From contig QWRD01000001.1 of assembly GCA_003670575.1 (NCBI GenBank), forward strand, positions 186,001-250,000: a stretch of 64,000 bases of DNA, written 5' to 3'. Position 1 is the first letter of the stretch. Every line of letters begins with the position of its first letter. The DNA is from Chloroflexota bacterium. Lineage in GTDB: Bacteria > Chloroflexota > Dehalococcoidia > UBA2979. A model generated the notes under the pieces. That model worked only from the letters and a program-made list of their open reading frames with translations. It searched no databases and was not told where the DNA came from. A program made the translations under genes and the position numbers. Shown one piece after another: positions 33,703 through 42,338 of the stretch.

Positions 33703-34590
33703 CTACTGGTGTGCGGCCAGTACGACCAGCGCGGTCAGACCGAACAGCGCGACCGAGGCAAGCAGCGCCCCGTCGCGAAAGATCAGCTCGTCGACGTTCC
33801 GGTCCGGCTGGCGCTCCGCGATCCAGCGGAACCGGAGCAGCCCGTACAGGACGATCGGCAGGGTGACGAGCATCGAATGGTCGCGGGGCAGGTTCGGGGC
33901 GGTCGTGACATACATCGCGTACGCCACCACGGTCGCCGAGGTTGCCACGGAGATCACCTGGTCCAGGTATGCGGGCGTGTACTGATCCAACACCGAGCGG
34001 CGTGCCTCGTCGGGCTTCGCGGGCAATGGCAGGGCGATCTTCTGTCGACGCTTCACGGTGACGAGTAGCAGCGCCCCGAGCATGGTCACGATGAATATCC
34101 ACGGCGAGACCGGCACGGCGATCGCCGCCGCGCCCGCGATGGCGCGCAACTCGAAGCCGGAGGCGACCGCCAGCAGATCGACGACGACCAGGCGCTTCAG
34201 CAGCAGCGAGTAGCACACCGTCAGCGCCACGTACGTGGTGGCCACCACGAAGAACAGGCTGCCGAGCCACGCTGCGCCCGCCAGCCCCAGCACGGCCAGT
34301 GTCCCGCCGATGCTGACCGCGGATCCCTTCGAGAGTTGTCTGGCCGCGACCGGGCGGGCGCGCTTGCGTGGATGCGCGCGGTCGGAGGCGGCATCCGCAG
34401 CGTCGTTCACGAAGTACATCGCGGACGCCAGCAGGCAGAAGATCAGGAACCCGGCGGTGGCCTGCAGCAGCATCGGCAGCCATTGGTCGGTCGATCGCCA
34501 CGACCAGGATGCGCCGGCGGAGAAGACAAACGCCGCGTACAGCAGTGCGTTCTTCGGCCATTGTCCGGGACGTGCCGTGACCAGCATTGC
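33703..34590 (-). CDS. UbiA-family prenyltransferase, decaprenyl-phosphate phosphoribosyltransferase-like
   Basis: 295 aa from the ATG at 34588-34590. A GTG at 34749 would add 53 unconserved residues. About 9 helices. ARPGQWPKNALLYAAFVFSA is the typical opening of the DPPR synthase group, and the Mg/diphosphate motif NDAADAASDRAHPRKRARP follows TM2. These enzymes move phosphoribose from PRPP to a polyprenyl phosphate, feeding arabinose-type sugars into surface glycans. This would fit the GT-C transferase of the window. The substrate could instead be another prenyl acceptor. Confidence 0.85.
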   Translation of the reverse strand, partial: AMLVTARPGQWPKNALLYAAFVFSAGASWSWRSTDQWLPMLLQATAGFLIFCLLASAMYFVNDAADAASDRAHPRKRARPVAARQLSKGSAVSIGGTLAVLGLAGAAWLGSLFFVVATTYVALTVCYSLLLKRLVVVDLLAVASGFELRAIAGAAAIAVPVSPWIFIVTMLGALLLVTVKRRQKIALPLPAKPDEARRSVLDQYTPAYLDQVISVATSATVVAYAMYVTTAPNLPRDHSMLVTLPIVLYGLLRFRWIAERQPDRNVDELIFRDGALLASVALFGLTALVVLAAHQ

Positions 34591-34766
34591 TCGCAGCCAA
34601 TGGGTGGTCGGGGGTGCGGCGGCTCGGTTGCTTCGGGGCGTGGGGGCGTGGGGTCGACCCGTGCCGTCCGAGGTGGTGCCGAGCCTGTCATCGCGTGCTC
34701 CCGCTCGGTGGCGCGTCGCCGCCTCGGTCGGCGGGTGTCGAGGCGCCACTCCAGCATAGCAAGGCA

Positions 34767-34814
34767 GCGCGGGAGGTCGCTCGGCAGGTACGGACTGGGA
34801 GCGACCTCCCGCGC
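34767..34814. terminator. strong hairpin 1 in a gene-free region
   Basis: GCGCGGGAGGTCGCTC (34767-34782) pairs perfectly with 34799-34814 over 16 bp around a 16-nt loop. It lies in the gene-free 34591-35114 stretch upstream of two divergent genes, where no coding region needs a terminator. Confidence 0.6.
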
Positions 34815-34839
34815 CGTCTCGGGCAGAGGGTCAGCGACA

Positions 34840-34881
34840 GCAAACGGGCCGGGTGCATGGAGGTGCACTCGGCCCGTTTGC
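34840..34881. terminator. strong hairpin 2 in a gene-free region
   Basis: 34840-34857 pairs with 34864-34881 over 18 bp with one G-T wobble and a 6-nt TGGAGG loop. It follows hairpin 1 by 25 nt. No T-tract on either strand. Could bound a small RNA, insulate the flanking promoters, or mark a lost gene. Confidence 0.6.
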
Positions 34882-35114
34882 CCCAGAGAGATACCCCCAA
34901 GGTTGCTCACGCCTCGGGATGAGCTGGCGATCGGCGCCCGCGCGGCTCGTGCCAACGCGGGACATCGCGAGTATGCCGATCGCGCATGAAAAATACAAAC
35001 ATGATTTACGGTCACCGGCGCCATGCCTCCCCACGACGCCGCCAACCCTGTTGCGAGGTATTGACAATGCGAGCACACTGATAATCGATTAACCCCTGAC
35101 TGTGAGGTGCCGAG
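34882..35114. promoter_or_regulatory. upstream region of the IPT-repeat gene with a TTGACA box
   Basis: TTGACA at 35061-35066 is followed 15 nt later by TAATCG (35082-35087), a poor -10. The start codon lies 27 nt further on. The stretch 34985-35100 is more A/T-rich than its surroundings. I see no gene between the hairpins and 35115. Confidence 0.35.
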
Positions 35115-36566
35115 ATGGCTCGATGGCTGACGGTAACGGCAGTGTGGGTAGCGATGCTCATCCTGGTGCTTGGGCAACCGCATCTCGCCTCGGCGGCGAC
35201 GCCGGAGGTGCAAGCCTTCTTGGGCGGTGTGTCCAGTGGGCCGACGACCGGCGGTACTGGTGTCAGAATCCTCGGCGATAAGTTCGCTGACGGGGCGATC
35301 GTCACATTCGGGGGAATTCCCGCGACTGACGTGATGTGGCTCGGGGCGAGGCAACTTTTCGTGGTCTCACCGCCTGGATCGGCCGGTTCCGTTGCGGTCG
35401 TCGTGGCAAATCCGAGTGGCGAGACGAACATCGGATCGCTCGTATGGACGTACATTCAGGCCGGCGGAGTCGCCACTGCGACCCCGGCTCCCGGCGCGAC
35501 TTCCACACCGGCGGCAACAGCCACGCCTGCGGTACCCACCACTCAGCCGATCATTGGTTCCATCGTGCCGCCCAGCGGCCCGGCGTCCGGCGGCACGCCC
35601 GTCACGATCAACGGCAACGGCTTCTCGACGGGGAGCACGGTCAAGTTCGGTGCGAACCCGGCGACATCCGTATCCGTCGTGAGCAGCACGCAGATCACGG
35701 TGGTCACGCCCGCCGGCACGCAGGGGCCTGTGGCAGTGCTTGTCACCGCGCCGGGCAGCGCCGTGGGCGGTTTGGACGGGGGCTTCACGTACTCGCTCTC
35801 ATCTCCGGTGGTTGCGGGCGTCACGCCGATCTCCGGTCCGGTGGCCGGAGGCACCGTGGTGACCATCACCGGCAGCGGCTTCCTCTCGGGCGCGACGGTG
35901 AAGTTCGGTGGGGCATTCGCGCCGAGTGTGACTGTCGCCGGGCCTACGCAGATCCTTGCGACCACGCCTCCGGGCGTCGTTGGTTCGGTGGCAGTGCTCA
36001 TCGAGAATCCGGGCGGCGTGGCCGGTGGTGTGCCGACTGGCTACACATACACCGCGCCCAGCCTCGGCCTTACTGCCGTCTCGCCGAACAGCGGGCCGGT
36101 TGCGGGCGGCACCACAGTCACGATTAGTGGTGCCGCATTTCAGTTCGGCGCGACGGTCACGTTCGGCGCGGCCGCAGCGACGAACGTGACCGTCGTGGGT
36201 CCCACGCAGATCACTGCCGTCAGTCCTGCAGGCCCTCCCGGCTCGGTGGCCGTGACGGTGACGAATCCTGGCGGCTCCAATGCCTCCATGGGCGGGGCCT
36301 TCACCTACCAGGGGGCCGGTGCCGGCCCGATCTCCCTGCCCACGAAGGGCCTCGGCCTGTTCGTATTCGGCGGTGGTTCCAACGATGACTTGGTGCGCGC
36401 ATCCGGGTGTCCCGTCGGCACGGCGGCGTTCTGGGCGTCCGATGGCGTGGGTGGGTTCATCGTCTACGTGCCCGGAACCTCGATAGCGGCGGTGAACGCC
36501 GCATGGAACGCACGGTTCCCGGCTGGCCTTCCTGCCAGCACCCCACTGGGGGGTCGCTGCCAGTAG
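35115..36566 (+). CDS. secreted IPT/TIG-repeat protein with GGGS/Cys C-terminal module
   Basis: 483 aa. Signal peptide 1-~29 (cleavage near ASAA). Four IPT/TIG immunoglobulin-like repeats follow, at roughly 32-118, 146-230, 232-317 and 318-402, each with SGP-GGT and a later PAG-GSVAV signature. A Thr/Ala/Pro linker lies between the first and second. Residues 412-483 (36348-36563) are a separate module with two Cys, related to residues 188-258 of the carboxypeptidase at 25863. Probably cell-surface or released, perhaps an adhesion or scaffold protein. No anchor motif at the C-terminus. ATG 35115 with GAGGTG. Confidence 0.88.
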   Translation: MARWLTVTAVWVAMLILVLGQPHLASAATPEVQAFLGGVSSGPTTGGTGVRILGDKFADGAIVTFGGIPATDVMWLGARQLFVVSPPGSAGSVAVVVANPSGETNIGSLVWTYIQAGGVATATPAPGATSTPAATATPAVPTTQPIIGSIVPPSGPASGGTPVTINGNGFSTGSTVKFGANPATSVSVVSSTQITVVTPAGTQGPVAVLVTAPGSAVGGLDGGFTYSLSSPVVAGVTPISGPVAGGTVVTITGSGFLSGATVKFGGAFAPSVTVAGPTQILATTPPGVVGSVAVLIENPGGVAGGVPTGYTYTAPSLGLTAVSPNSGPVAGGTTVTISGAAFQFGATVTFGAAAATNVTVVGPTQITAVSPAGPPGSVAVTVTNPGGSNASMGGAFTYQGAGAGPISLPTKGLGLFVFGGGSNDDLVRASGCPVGTAAFWASDGVGGFIVYVPGTSIAAVNAAWNARFPAGLPASTPLGGRCQ

Positions 36567-36733
36567 CTGTAGCTGTTCATTGGCGCAGCCGCTGCTGCGC
36601 CAGGTGGCTGGTCACACCGGCGCTCACGACGGGTGAGCCGTGCTGCGGCGTGCCTTCGTGCCCGTGGATGCCCGCGCTCATTTGGGGGCTCGACGGGCAG
36701 TAGCGGGGTCTCAGCGAAAAAAATTGCAATTTT

Positions 36734-36767
36734 CCCAGCGAGAGGCAGTCACAACCCTCTCGCTGGG
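36734..36767. terminator. hairpin upstream of the DUF35-thiolase operon
   Basis: CCCAGCGAGAGG (36734-36745) pairs with 36756-36767 over 12 bp around a 10-nt loop. On the left is an unusually A/T-rich palindrome, AAAATTGCAATTTT, giving a T7 run on the minus strand. It may end transcripts of the IPT gene or help form the promoter of the operon 50 bp downstream. Confidence 0.5.
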
Positions 36768-36818
36768 GGTAGAATCCCCGGCGCGGGCGGTCAGAGAGAC
36801 TGCCATGGAGGGAACGGT

Positions 36819-37268
36819 ATGCCGATTCAAACGACTATGGCGCCCTACGGCATCATGCCCGTCTCTACCGCCGACACCAAACCCATCTGGGATGGTGCCA
36901 AGGAGGGGAAACTGGTAGTGCTGAAGTGTTCCGACTGCGGTTTCTTGAACTGGCCCCCACAGCCGTGGTGTGGCGGTTGCAAGAACCCAGACTTCAACAA
37001 GGAGTGGGTTGCGGTCTCCGGCCGCGGCACCATCTACTGCTGGTACATCTGCCACGACACTTCCATCACCGGCTACGAGGAGAAGGTTCCGTACGCGGTA
37101 CTGCTCGTCGAGCTTGAGGAGCAGAAGGGTCTGCTCGTGATGAGCAACCTGCTCAACTTCGAGTACGGCACTCTGGGCGAGGGCATCGAGAACGGCGCCG
37201 CCGTCGAGGTGGTCTTCGACAAGGCGAGCGACGACATCTTCGTCCCGCAATTCCAGCTGCGCCGCTAG
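36819..37268 (+). CDS. DUF35 OB-fold / zinc-ribbon acyl-CoA-binding protein
   Basis: 149 aa from ATG 36819 with GGAGGG. A rubredoxin-like zinc ribbon holds CSDC and CGGC (residues ~34-56). It is followed by an OB-fold (VSGRGTIYCWYICHD, PYAVLLVELEEQ). Such proteins form complexes with thiolase-like partners, channelling CoA substrates, and one is encoded 33 bp downstream. Probable role in fatty-acid, steroid or aromatic side-chain degradation. Confidence 0.92.
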   Translation: MPIQTTMAPYGIMPVSTADTKPIWDGAKEGKLVVLKCSDCGFLNWPPQPWCGGCKNPDFNKEWVAVSGRGTIYCWYICHDTSITGYEEKVPYAVLLVELEEQKGLLVMSNLLNFEYGTLGEGIENGAAVEVVFDKASDDIFVPQFQLRR

Positions 37269-37301
37269 CGCCCACGTTCGAAGCGAAAGGAAATACTTCA
37301 C

Positions 37302-38498
37302 ATGCCAATGTCATGGGCACCGGGCAAGCGCCCGGTCTTCGTGGGCGCGGGCTCGACGATGGTTCGCCGCTACATGCCGCGCTCGCACTCCGCGAACGCC
37401 AAGGATGCCGCAACCGCAGCCATCGCTGACGCCGGCCTCAAGATTGAGGACATCGACGGTATCTTCATCTGGGCAGACCCGAACTGGGGCCCCTCCGCGG
37501 TGGGCGACCCCAAGGTCTGGCTGGACGTCGCGCACGTCATGCAGGTCATGCCATGGAAGAACATCAAGTTCTGGCTGCAGCCTGAGGCAGTAGCCGCCGG
37601 CTCCTGCTCCGGCATCCAGTCGGCTGCCCTCGCGCTGGGCGCGGGCGCCTGCAACTACGCTCTGGTGATCCGCACCGGCCACCACCCGGCCGGCGTGCGC
37701 TACCGCCAGATCTCCTCGAACCGCGCCGCTGGCAACGCTGCCTTCACCCAGCCGTACGGCCACGGTGTCGGTGGTTCCGGCCAGGCCGTCTCGTACCAGG
37801 CCTACCTGAGCAAGTACGGCGCGAAGCGGGAGTCCATGTGGGGCTACGTCGGGACGGCGCACGACAACGCGCAGCTGAACCCGAACGCCGTCTGGAAGGG
37901 TCGCGAGATCACGCAGGACGACTACCTGAACGCCCGCCTGATCGCGTACCCGATGAACATCTTCGACAACGACATGCCGTGTGACGGTGTGCACGCGGTG
38001 GTCATGACCACCGAGGACCGCGCCAAGAACACGCCGCACCCCGGCGGGTACATGTCCGGTATGGCTGCCATCAACTGGGAGCTCCGCAGCACCGGTGCCG
38101 CCGAAACCCTCGAGAACCTCGAGGACATGGGCAAGCGCATGGCGGACAACATGTACGCCAGCTCTGGCTTCAGCGCCAAGGACGTCGATGTGAAGCACGT
38201 CTACGACGGCTTCAGCCCGATGGTCTGGATGTGGCTGGAGGCGTTTGGCTTCGCTCCCAAGGGCGAGGCGCACCGCTGGGCACAGCCGGAGACCATTGGT
38301 CTCAAGGGCACTGACCCGCTGAACATGTCCGGCGGCAACCTGGGTAACGGCCGTGTCCACGGCTTCACCCACGTGCTGGAATGTGCTCAGCAGATGATGG
38401 GGACCGCTGGTCCTCGTCAGCTGGAGAAGGTCACCGTCGGTACGGTTGAGACCGGCCCGTTCGGCAACGGCTCCTGCTTCCTGGTCACCAAGGAATAG
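37302..38498 (+). CDS. thiolase-family protein (SCP-x / lipid-transfer thiolase group)
   Basis: 398 aa. Thiolase fold with AAGSCSGIQSAALALGAGAC around the expected N-terminal nucleophile region and GGNLGNGRVHGFTHVLEC near the C-terminus. These proteins pair with DUF35 partners and act as thiolases or as retro-aldolases on steroid side chains. Substrate not predictable. ATG 37302 with AAAGGA. The second gene of the operon, followed by a strong terminator. Confidence 0.92.
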   Translation: MPMSWAPGKRPVFVGAGSTMVRRYMPRSHSANAKDAATAAIADAGLKIEDIDGIFIWADPNWGPSAVGDPKVWLDVAHVMQVMPWKNIKFWLQPEAVAAGSCSGIQSAALALGAGACNYALVIRTGHHPAGVRYRQISSNRAAGNAAFTQPYGHGVGGSGQAVSYQAYLSKYGAKRESMWGYVGTAHDNAQLNPNAVWKGREITQDDYLNARLIAYPMNIFDNDMPCDGVHAVVMTTEDRAKNTPHPGGYMSGMAAINWELRSTGAAETLENLEDMGKRMADNMYASSGFSAKDVDVKHVYDGFSPMVWMWLEAFGFAPKGEAHRWAQPETIGLKGTDPLNMSGGNLGNGRVHGFTHVLECAQQMMGTAGPRQLEKVTVGTVETGPFGNGSCFLVTKE

Positions 38499-38530
38499 AT
38501 TGGCTCACGGGCTCAGCCCGCGGTCCGAAT

Positions 38531-38568
38531 ACACGAAGCGGCGCCTCGAAAGAGGCGCCGCTTCGTGT
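38531..38568 (+). terminator. terminator with GAAA tetraloop after the thiolase gene
   Basis: A perfect 17-bp stem (38531-38547 with 38552-38568) is closed by a GAAA loop. It begins 32 nt after the thiolase stop, and a short T-containing stretch follows. Confidence 0.85.
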
Positions 38569-38656
38569 TGTCCCGTCCTACGCTCGATGCTGGAACCGGC
38601 AGAGGTCTGTGCGCATCTGTGGCGGCTCGGAGCCGCGTCCACTCGGCGGAAGACGG

Positions 38657-39103
38657 CTACCCGTCGCCAGTACCGGCCTCCAGCGGCGGCAGGCGTAGCG
38701 GCCGCTGCAGCAGTGGATACAACGAACCGAAGAGTCCCGCGCCGGCCAGCCCGCCCGCGAGCGCGGCCAGTGCGTACAACTTGCCCTCACCGATGTTCAC
38801 GAGGATCGGGCCCGGGCACATCCCGGTGATTGCCCACCCGATCCCGAACAGCACCCCACCGACGAGGTTGCCTCGATGCAGCGGTTTGGGCGTCACGCTG
38901 ATCCTCGCGCCGGTGAGGGAGCGACCGTGGCGCTTGATCAGCCACAATCCCGGAGCCGTGAACACCACCGCCGCGCCAATGATCCCGTACAGCTGCAGGT
39001 TGGTGAACAGGAACATCCCCTGGATGAAGTTGTAGTCCGCCGCGCCGGACCGACTGAGCGCCAGCCCGAACAGCGTGCCGAGGATGAGAAACAGCACTGG
39101 CAT
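38657..39103 (-). CDS. YedE/YeeE-type sulfur transporter, C-terminal half (DUF6691)
   Basis: 148 aa, four hydrophobic segments. GIGWAITGMCPGPILV carries the conserved Cys of the thiosulfate-uptake (TsuA/YeeE) family. It forms a pair with the N-terminal half 15 bp upstream, so the transporter is made of two polypeptides. ATG 39101-39103 with GGAGGGGG. It would import reduced sulfur compounds or derivatives. No tusA partner is visible here. Confidence 0.88.
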   Translation of the reverse strand: MPVLFLILGTLFGLALSRSGAADYNFIQGMFLFTNLQLYGIIGAAVVFTAPGLWLIKRHGRSLTGARISVTPKPLHRGNLVGGVLFGIGWAITGMCPGPILVNIGEGKLYALAALAGGLAGAGLFGSLYPLLQRPLRLPPLEAGTGDG

Positions 39104-39118
39104 CGTGTCCCCCTCCCG

Positions 39119-39625
39119 CTACGCCGCGAACAGGACGCGGTAGATGACGTTGGTGGTGACCACTCCGGCCGCCATGAAACTGACGGTGGAGATGATGCTC
39201 GGCAGCTCGAAGTTGGACAGGCCGAAGATGCCGTGTCCGCTGGTGCAGCCGCCCGCGAGGCGTGTCCCAAAGCCAATGAACGCGCCGCCGGCAAACATCC
39301 ACGCCAGCTTCCCGGCGGGCCCCCACCCGATCACCGTATCGAACATGCCAAGCGCCCACGTCGGCGACCAATCACCGCCCGCGACCGCCGAGAGCGCGCC
39401 GCCGAGCACGAGCCCGCCGAGGAACCAGAAGCGCCATCGATCCGCCAGCTCCGAGCGCCGGAAGTACGGCACGCGCAGCACCAGCGCGCACGCATCCTCG
39501 AACCCGGTGGAGATGCCCAGTCGGCGGTTCCCGACGTAGAGCAGCACCAGCGTGACGGCGGAGATCATGGCGCCGGCTAGCGCCCAGTGGATCGGCGGCA
39601 GGTTGTGCAGGATCAGGGGCGGCAT
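39119..39625 (-). CDS. YedE/YeeE-type sulfur transporter, N-terminal half
   Basis: 168 aa, about five hydrophobic segments. GGAFIGFGTRLAGGCTSGHGI contains the second conserved Cys of this transporter family (GGCTSGH). It is co-transcribed with the partner that follows. The hydrophobic pattern and motif place it with split YeeE/YedE proteins. Regulation not visible. Confidence 0.88.
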   Translation of the reverse strand: MPPLILHNLPPIHWALAGAMISAVTLVLLYVGNRRLGISTGFEDACALVLRVPYFRRSELADRWRFWFLGGLVLGGALSAVAGGDWSPTWALGMFDTVIGWGPAGKLAWMFAGGAFIGFGTRLAGGCTSGHGIFGLSNFELPSIISTVSFMAAGVVTTNVIYRVLFAA

Positions 39626-39690
39626 GGGCTGTCTCGATTCCGATGCGATGGATGGCTGCGCTCACCCTACGATGAGCGCAGCCATGACGC

Positions 39691-40644
39691 CTAGTGCGAG
39701 GCCGGGATCACGCCCAGGCGGCCCTGCTTGTAGTCCTCGAACGCCTGGGCGAGTTCCGCGTGGCTGTTCATGACGAACGGGCCGTACCAGGCCACGGGCT
39801 CGCCGATCGGCTGGCCGCCGAGCAGCAGCACGTCGAGGTTGGGGCTGCGCCCCTCCTGCTGTCGGTTGGCGGCGATGGTGAGGGACTCGCCCGGGCCGAA
39901 GCGTACCAGTTGGCCCAGTCCGGCCGCCCGTCCCTCATCGCCGAACGTTCCGTCGCCGTTCAGCACGTACGCCAGCGCGTTGAACGCTGCTGGCCACGGC
40001 AGACGGACGCGTGCACCCGGCTGGAGCGTCGCGTGGATCATCGTGATCGGGGTATGCGTCGAGCCGGGTCCGCGGTGCCCATCGAGGCTTCCCGCGATCA
40101 GGCGCAGTAGCGCGCCGCCGTCCGCTGAGGTGAGCAGCACGGTCTCGCTGCCGCGCAGATCCTGGTACCGAGGCGCCAGGAACTTGTCGCTCGATGGGAG
40201 GTTCACCCACAACTGGAAGCCGTGGAACAGCCCGCCGGAAACCACCAGCGCCTCCGGCGGCCGCTCGATGTGCAGGATGCCCGCACCAGCGGTCATCCAT
40301 TGGGTGTCCCCGTTGGTGATCACCCCGCCGCCGCCGTTGGAGTCCTGGTGCTCGAACGTCCCGTCGATCATGTACGTGACAGTTTCGAAGCCGCGGTGGG
40401 GGTGCCACGGCGTGCCCTTCGGCTCGCCTGCGGCCCACTCCACCTCGCCGATTTGATCGAGGTGGATGAACGGGTCGAGTTCCGACATCTCCACGTCGGC
40501 GAAGGCGTGACGCACCGGGAAGCCCTCGCCCTCCAATCCGCGTGGGGCGGTGGTGATGCCTCGGACGGGCCGAGGCAGCGCAGTGGCCTCCGGCTCGAGC
40601 ACGCGCGGCAGCGCGAGGTTGTCTGGGACGGTCACGGCAGGCAT
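39691..40644 (-). CDS. pirin family protein
   Basis: 317 aa bicupin from ATG 40642-40644 with a GGAG site. The N-terminal cupin has the iron-binding WHPHRGFETVTYM and GILHIE motifs. The second cupin is degenerate, as usual. Many bacterial pirins have quercetin 2,3-dioxygenase activity in vitro, and some regulate enzymes. A VOC gene lies next upstream with a 58-bp gap. Confidence 0.9.
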   Translation of the reverse strand: MPAVTVPDNLALPRVLEPEATALPRPVRGITTAPRGLEGEGFPVRHAFADVEMSELDPFIHLDQIGEVEWAAGEPKGTPWHPHRGFETVTYMIDGTFEHQDSNGGGGVITNGDTQWMTAGAGILHIERPPEALVVSGGLFHGFQLWVNLPSSDKFLAPRYQDLRGSETVLLTSADGGALLRLIAGSLDGHRGPGSTHTPITMIHATLQPGARVRLPWPAAFNALAYVLNGDGTFGDEGRAAGLGQLVRFGPGESLTIAANRQQEGRSPNLDVLLLGGQPIGEPVAWYGPFVMNSHAELAQAFEDYKQGRLGVIPASH

Positions 40645-40702
40645 GGCGTACTCCGTTCTGCCGGGCTGGTGTCCGAGGCTGGCCCGGCGTGCTGCATTGT
40701 GA

Positions 40703-41182
40703 TTAGGTGGTGGTGGCGGTGAACCCGCGGCGATGTAACTCGCCGGTGAGGTCGAGCGGCTTGAGGTCGAACCCACGAGTCGTCCACTCCTCACGGGGGA
40801 CGGCCCAGAACAGCTCGAACTCGTTCCCGTCCGGGTCCTTGCCGTACAGACTCAGGCTGGCGCCGTGGTCGGACTGTCCGGTGAACGCGCCCGCGTTCAC
40901 CAGCTCCGTGAACGCGGGCGCAAGGTCGGGCAGCGTCTCCGTCTCCCATGCGAGGTGGTAGAGCCCTACGCGGTCTCCACGGCTCGGTCCCGGCGCGTCT
41001 GCGCCGACCTCGAACAGGCCGAGGTCGTGATGGTTTTCGCTGCCGCTGGTCTGCATGAAGTACGCGCGGCCGCCGATGTCCTCAACGACCCGGAAGCCGA
41101 GGGTGTCGCGATAGAACTCCATAGCCCGCTGCGCGTTCCGTACGTAGAGCACCGCGTGGTTCAGACGTTTGATCGCGAACAT
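40703..41182 (-). CDS. VOC-family dioxygenase-like protein
   Basis: 159 aa. One complete betaalphabetabetabeta pair: INHAVLYV-type start (LNHAVLYVRNAQRAMEFY), GLYHLAWE with a metal His, and DPDGNEFELFW with the Glu ligand. Resembles catechol 2,3-dioxygenase or fosfomycin-resistance-type proteins. ATG 41180-41182 with GGAAGGGAC. It starts 26 bp from the end of the YceI gene and may share its transcript. Confidence 0.85.
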   Translation of the reverse strand: MFAIKRLNHAVLYVRNAQRAMEFYRDTLGFRVVEDIGGRAYFMQTSGSENHHDLGLFEVGADAPGPSRGDRVGLYHLAWETETLPDLAPAFTELVNAGAFTGQSDHGASLSLYGKDPDGNEFELFWAVPREEWTTRGFDLKPLDLTGELHRRGFTATTT

Positions 41183-41208
41183 GTGCTGTCCCTTCCGTGA
41201 GTAGTGGA

Positions 41209-41760
41209 CTACGCCGCAGGGGCGGTTTCACTCACCTGCTGCGCACCGATGAGATCAGCCTCGATGCCGATCTTCACCTTCTTGCCGATCAGCACGCCGC
41301 CAGCCTCGATCGGTGCGTTCCAGGTGAGCCCGAAGAGCTCGCGGTCGATCTCGCCGGCGAGCGAGAGGCCGATCGCGGTGCCGCCCGCGAGGTGCGCGAC
41401 GGGCCCGCTGAACTCGCCACGCAATGCCACCTGGTGGGTGATGTTACGGATCGTGAGCGCGCCGTGGATCGTCAGCGCCTCCGCGCCATCCCGCTCCACG
41501 TGCTGGCTCACGAACGTCATCGTCGGGTACTGCTCTGCATCGAAGAAGTCGGTGGAGCGGAGATGAGTGTCGCGATCGGCGTTTCCAGTGGCGAGGCTGG
41601 CGACGTCCACGGTCGCAGTGACCGTCGCCAGTTCCGGCTGCTGCGGGTCGAGTTCGATGGTCGCGTCGAACGCCTCGAAGCGCCCGCGCACCGTTGCTAC
41701 CATCATGTGGCGGACGCCGAAGGTGACTTCGGAGTGGGTGGGGTCGATCTTCCAGTTCAT
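41209..41760 (-). CDS. YceI-family lipid-binding protein
   Basis: 183 aa beta-barrel of the YceI/polyisoprenoid-binding type, without a signal peptide (starts MNWKIDPTHSEVTFGVRHMM). FFDAEQYPTMTF and HGALTIRNITHQV are strong family signatures. Cytosolic members are thought to bind isoprenoids such as quinones or carotenoids. It is divergent from an HxlR regulator, with palindromes between the two, so redox or stress control is likely. Confidence 0.92.
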   Translation of the reverse strand: MNWKIDPTHSEVTFGVRHMMVATVRGRFEAFDATIELDPQQPELATVTATVDVASLATGNADRDTHLRSTDFFDAEQYPTMTFVSQHVERDGAEALTIHGALTIRNITHQVALRGEFSGPVAHLAGGTAIGLSLAGEIDRELFGLTWNAPIEAGGVLIGKKVKIGIEADLIGAQQVSETAPAA

Positions 41761-41781
41761 CTCAGGGCTCCTTCTGTAGTG

Positions 41782-41819
41782 CTTACAACTTGTAAGTAAC
41801 TATGCGGAAGGAAGTTACT
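41782..41819. promoter_or_regulatory. operator-like palindromes between yceI and hxlR genes
   Basis: CTTACAA-C-TTGTAAG (41782-41796) is a perfect 7-1-7 palindrome. AGTAAC (41795-41800) faces GTTACT (41814-41819). A further TTCGTAAG follows at 41829-41836. The region is A/T-richer than its surroundings and shared by two divergent promoters. These are likely binding sites of the HxlR regulator. Confidence 0.65.
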
Positions 41820-41867
41820 CTTGTCAAGGTGCTAATTGTTCGTAAGATGTGGCTGCGAGGTGCCGAT

Positions 41868-42209
41868 ATGAGTGATGCATCGATCGAGGCGTTCTGTCCG
41901 CGCTTTCACGAGGCCGTCGAACTCATCGGGCGGCGGTGGACGGGCGCGATCCTGCGTGCCCTCTTCTTCGGCACGGAGCGGTTCTCAGACTTCGCGGCTG
42001 TCGTCTCTGGAATGAGCGACCGGCTACTCTCGGAGCGGCTGAAGGAACTGGAGGCGGAGGGGATCGTCGTGCGCACCGTCATCCCCGTGACCCCGGTACG
42101 CATTGAGTACCGGCTGACGGCAAAGGGGCTCGCGTTGCGCCCGGTGGTGGATGCGCTGGCCGCATGGGCGGAGCAGTGGCTGCCGCTTCCGTCCGAGCCC
42201 GCTCGGTAG
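41868..42209 (+). CDS. HxlR-family transcriptional regulator
   Basis: 113 aa from ATG 41868 with GCGAGG (earlier in-frame ATGs exist). Typical winged helix: FCPRFHEAVELIGRRWTGAILRAL, then FSDFAAVVSGMSDRLLSERL (recognition helix) and the wing. The N-terminal Cys10 (AFCPRF) is in the place of the redox-sensing Cys of YodB/HypR relatives. Probably controls itself and the divergent YceI gene via the palindromes between them. Confidence 0.9.
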   Translation: MSDASIEAFCPRFHEAVELIGRRWTGAILRALFFGTERFSDFAAVVSGMSDRLLSERLKELEAEGIVVRTVIPVTPVRIEYRLTAKGLALRPVVDALAAWAEQWLPLPSEPAR

Positions 42210-42300
42210 AGGCCGCGCACGGCCCGGCGTGTCCCGTATCGTCTCGGCGTCTATTGTACGGTGGCACCTCTGATCGGGCCGCGGCCGTACGGCTGAACGC

Positions 42301-42322
42301 GGCGTCCGGCCACGCGGACGCC
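42301..42322 (+). terminator. short hairpin before the AEC transporter gene
   Basis: GGCGTCCG (42301-42308) and CGGACGCC (42315-42322) pair over 8 bp with a 6-nt loop, 16 nt before the ATG. It could terminate the HxlR transcript or lie in the leader of the AEC gene. Confidence 0.35.
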
Positions 42323-42338
42323 TGAGACAGGACACCTG

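Noticed and set aside
38531-38568. Hairpin with GAAA loop as a riboswitch or small RNA
   Set aside because: Its place just after a stop codon and its simple perfect stem fit a terminator.
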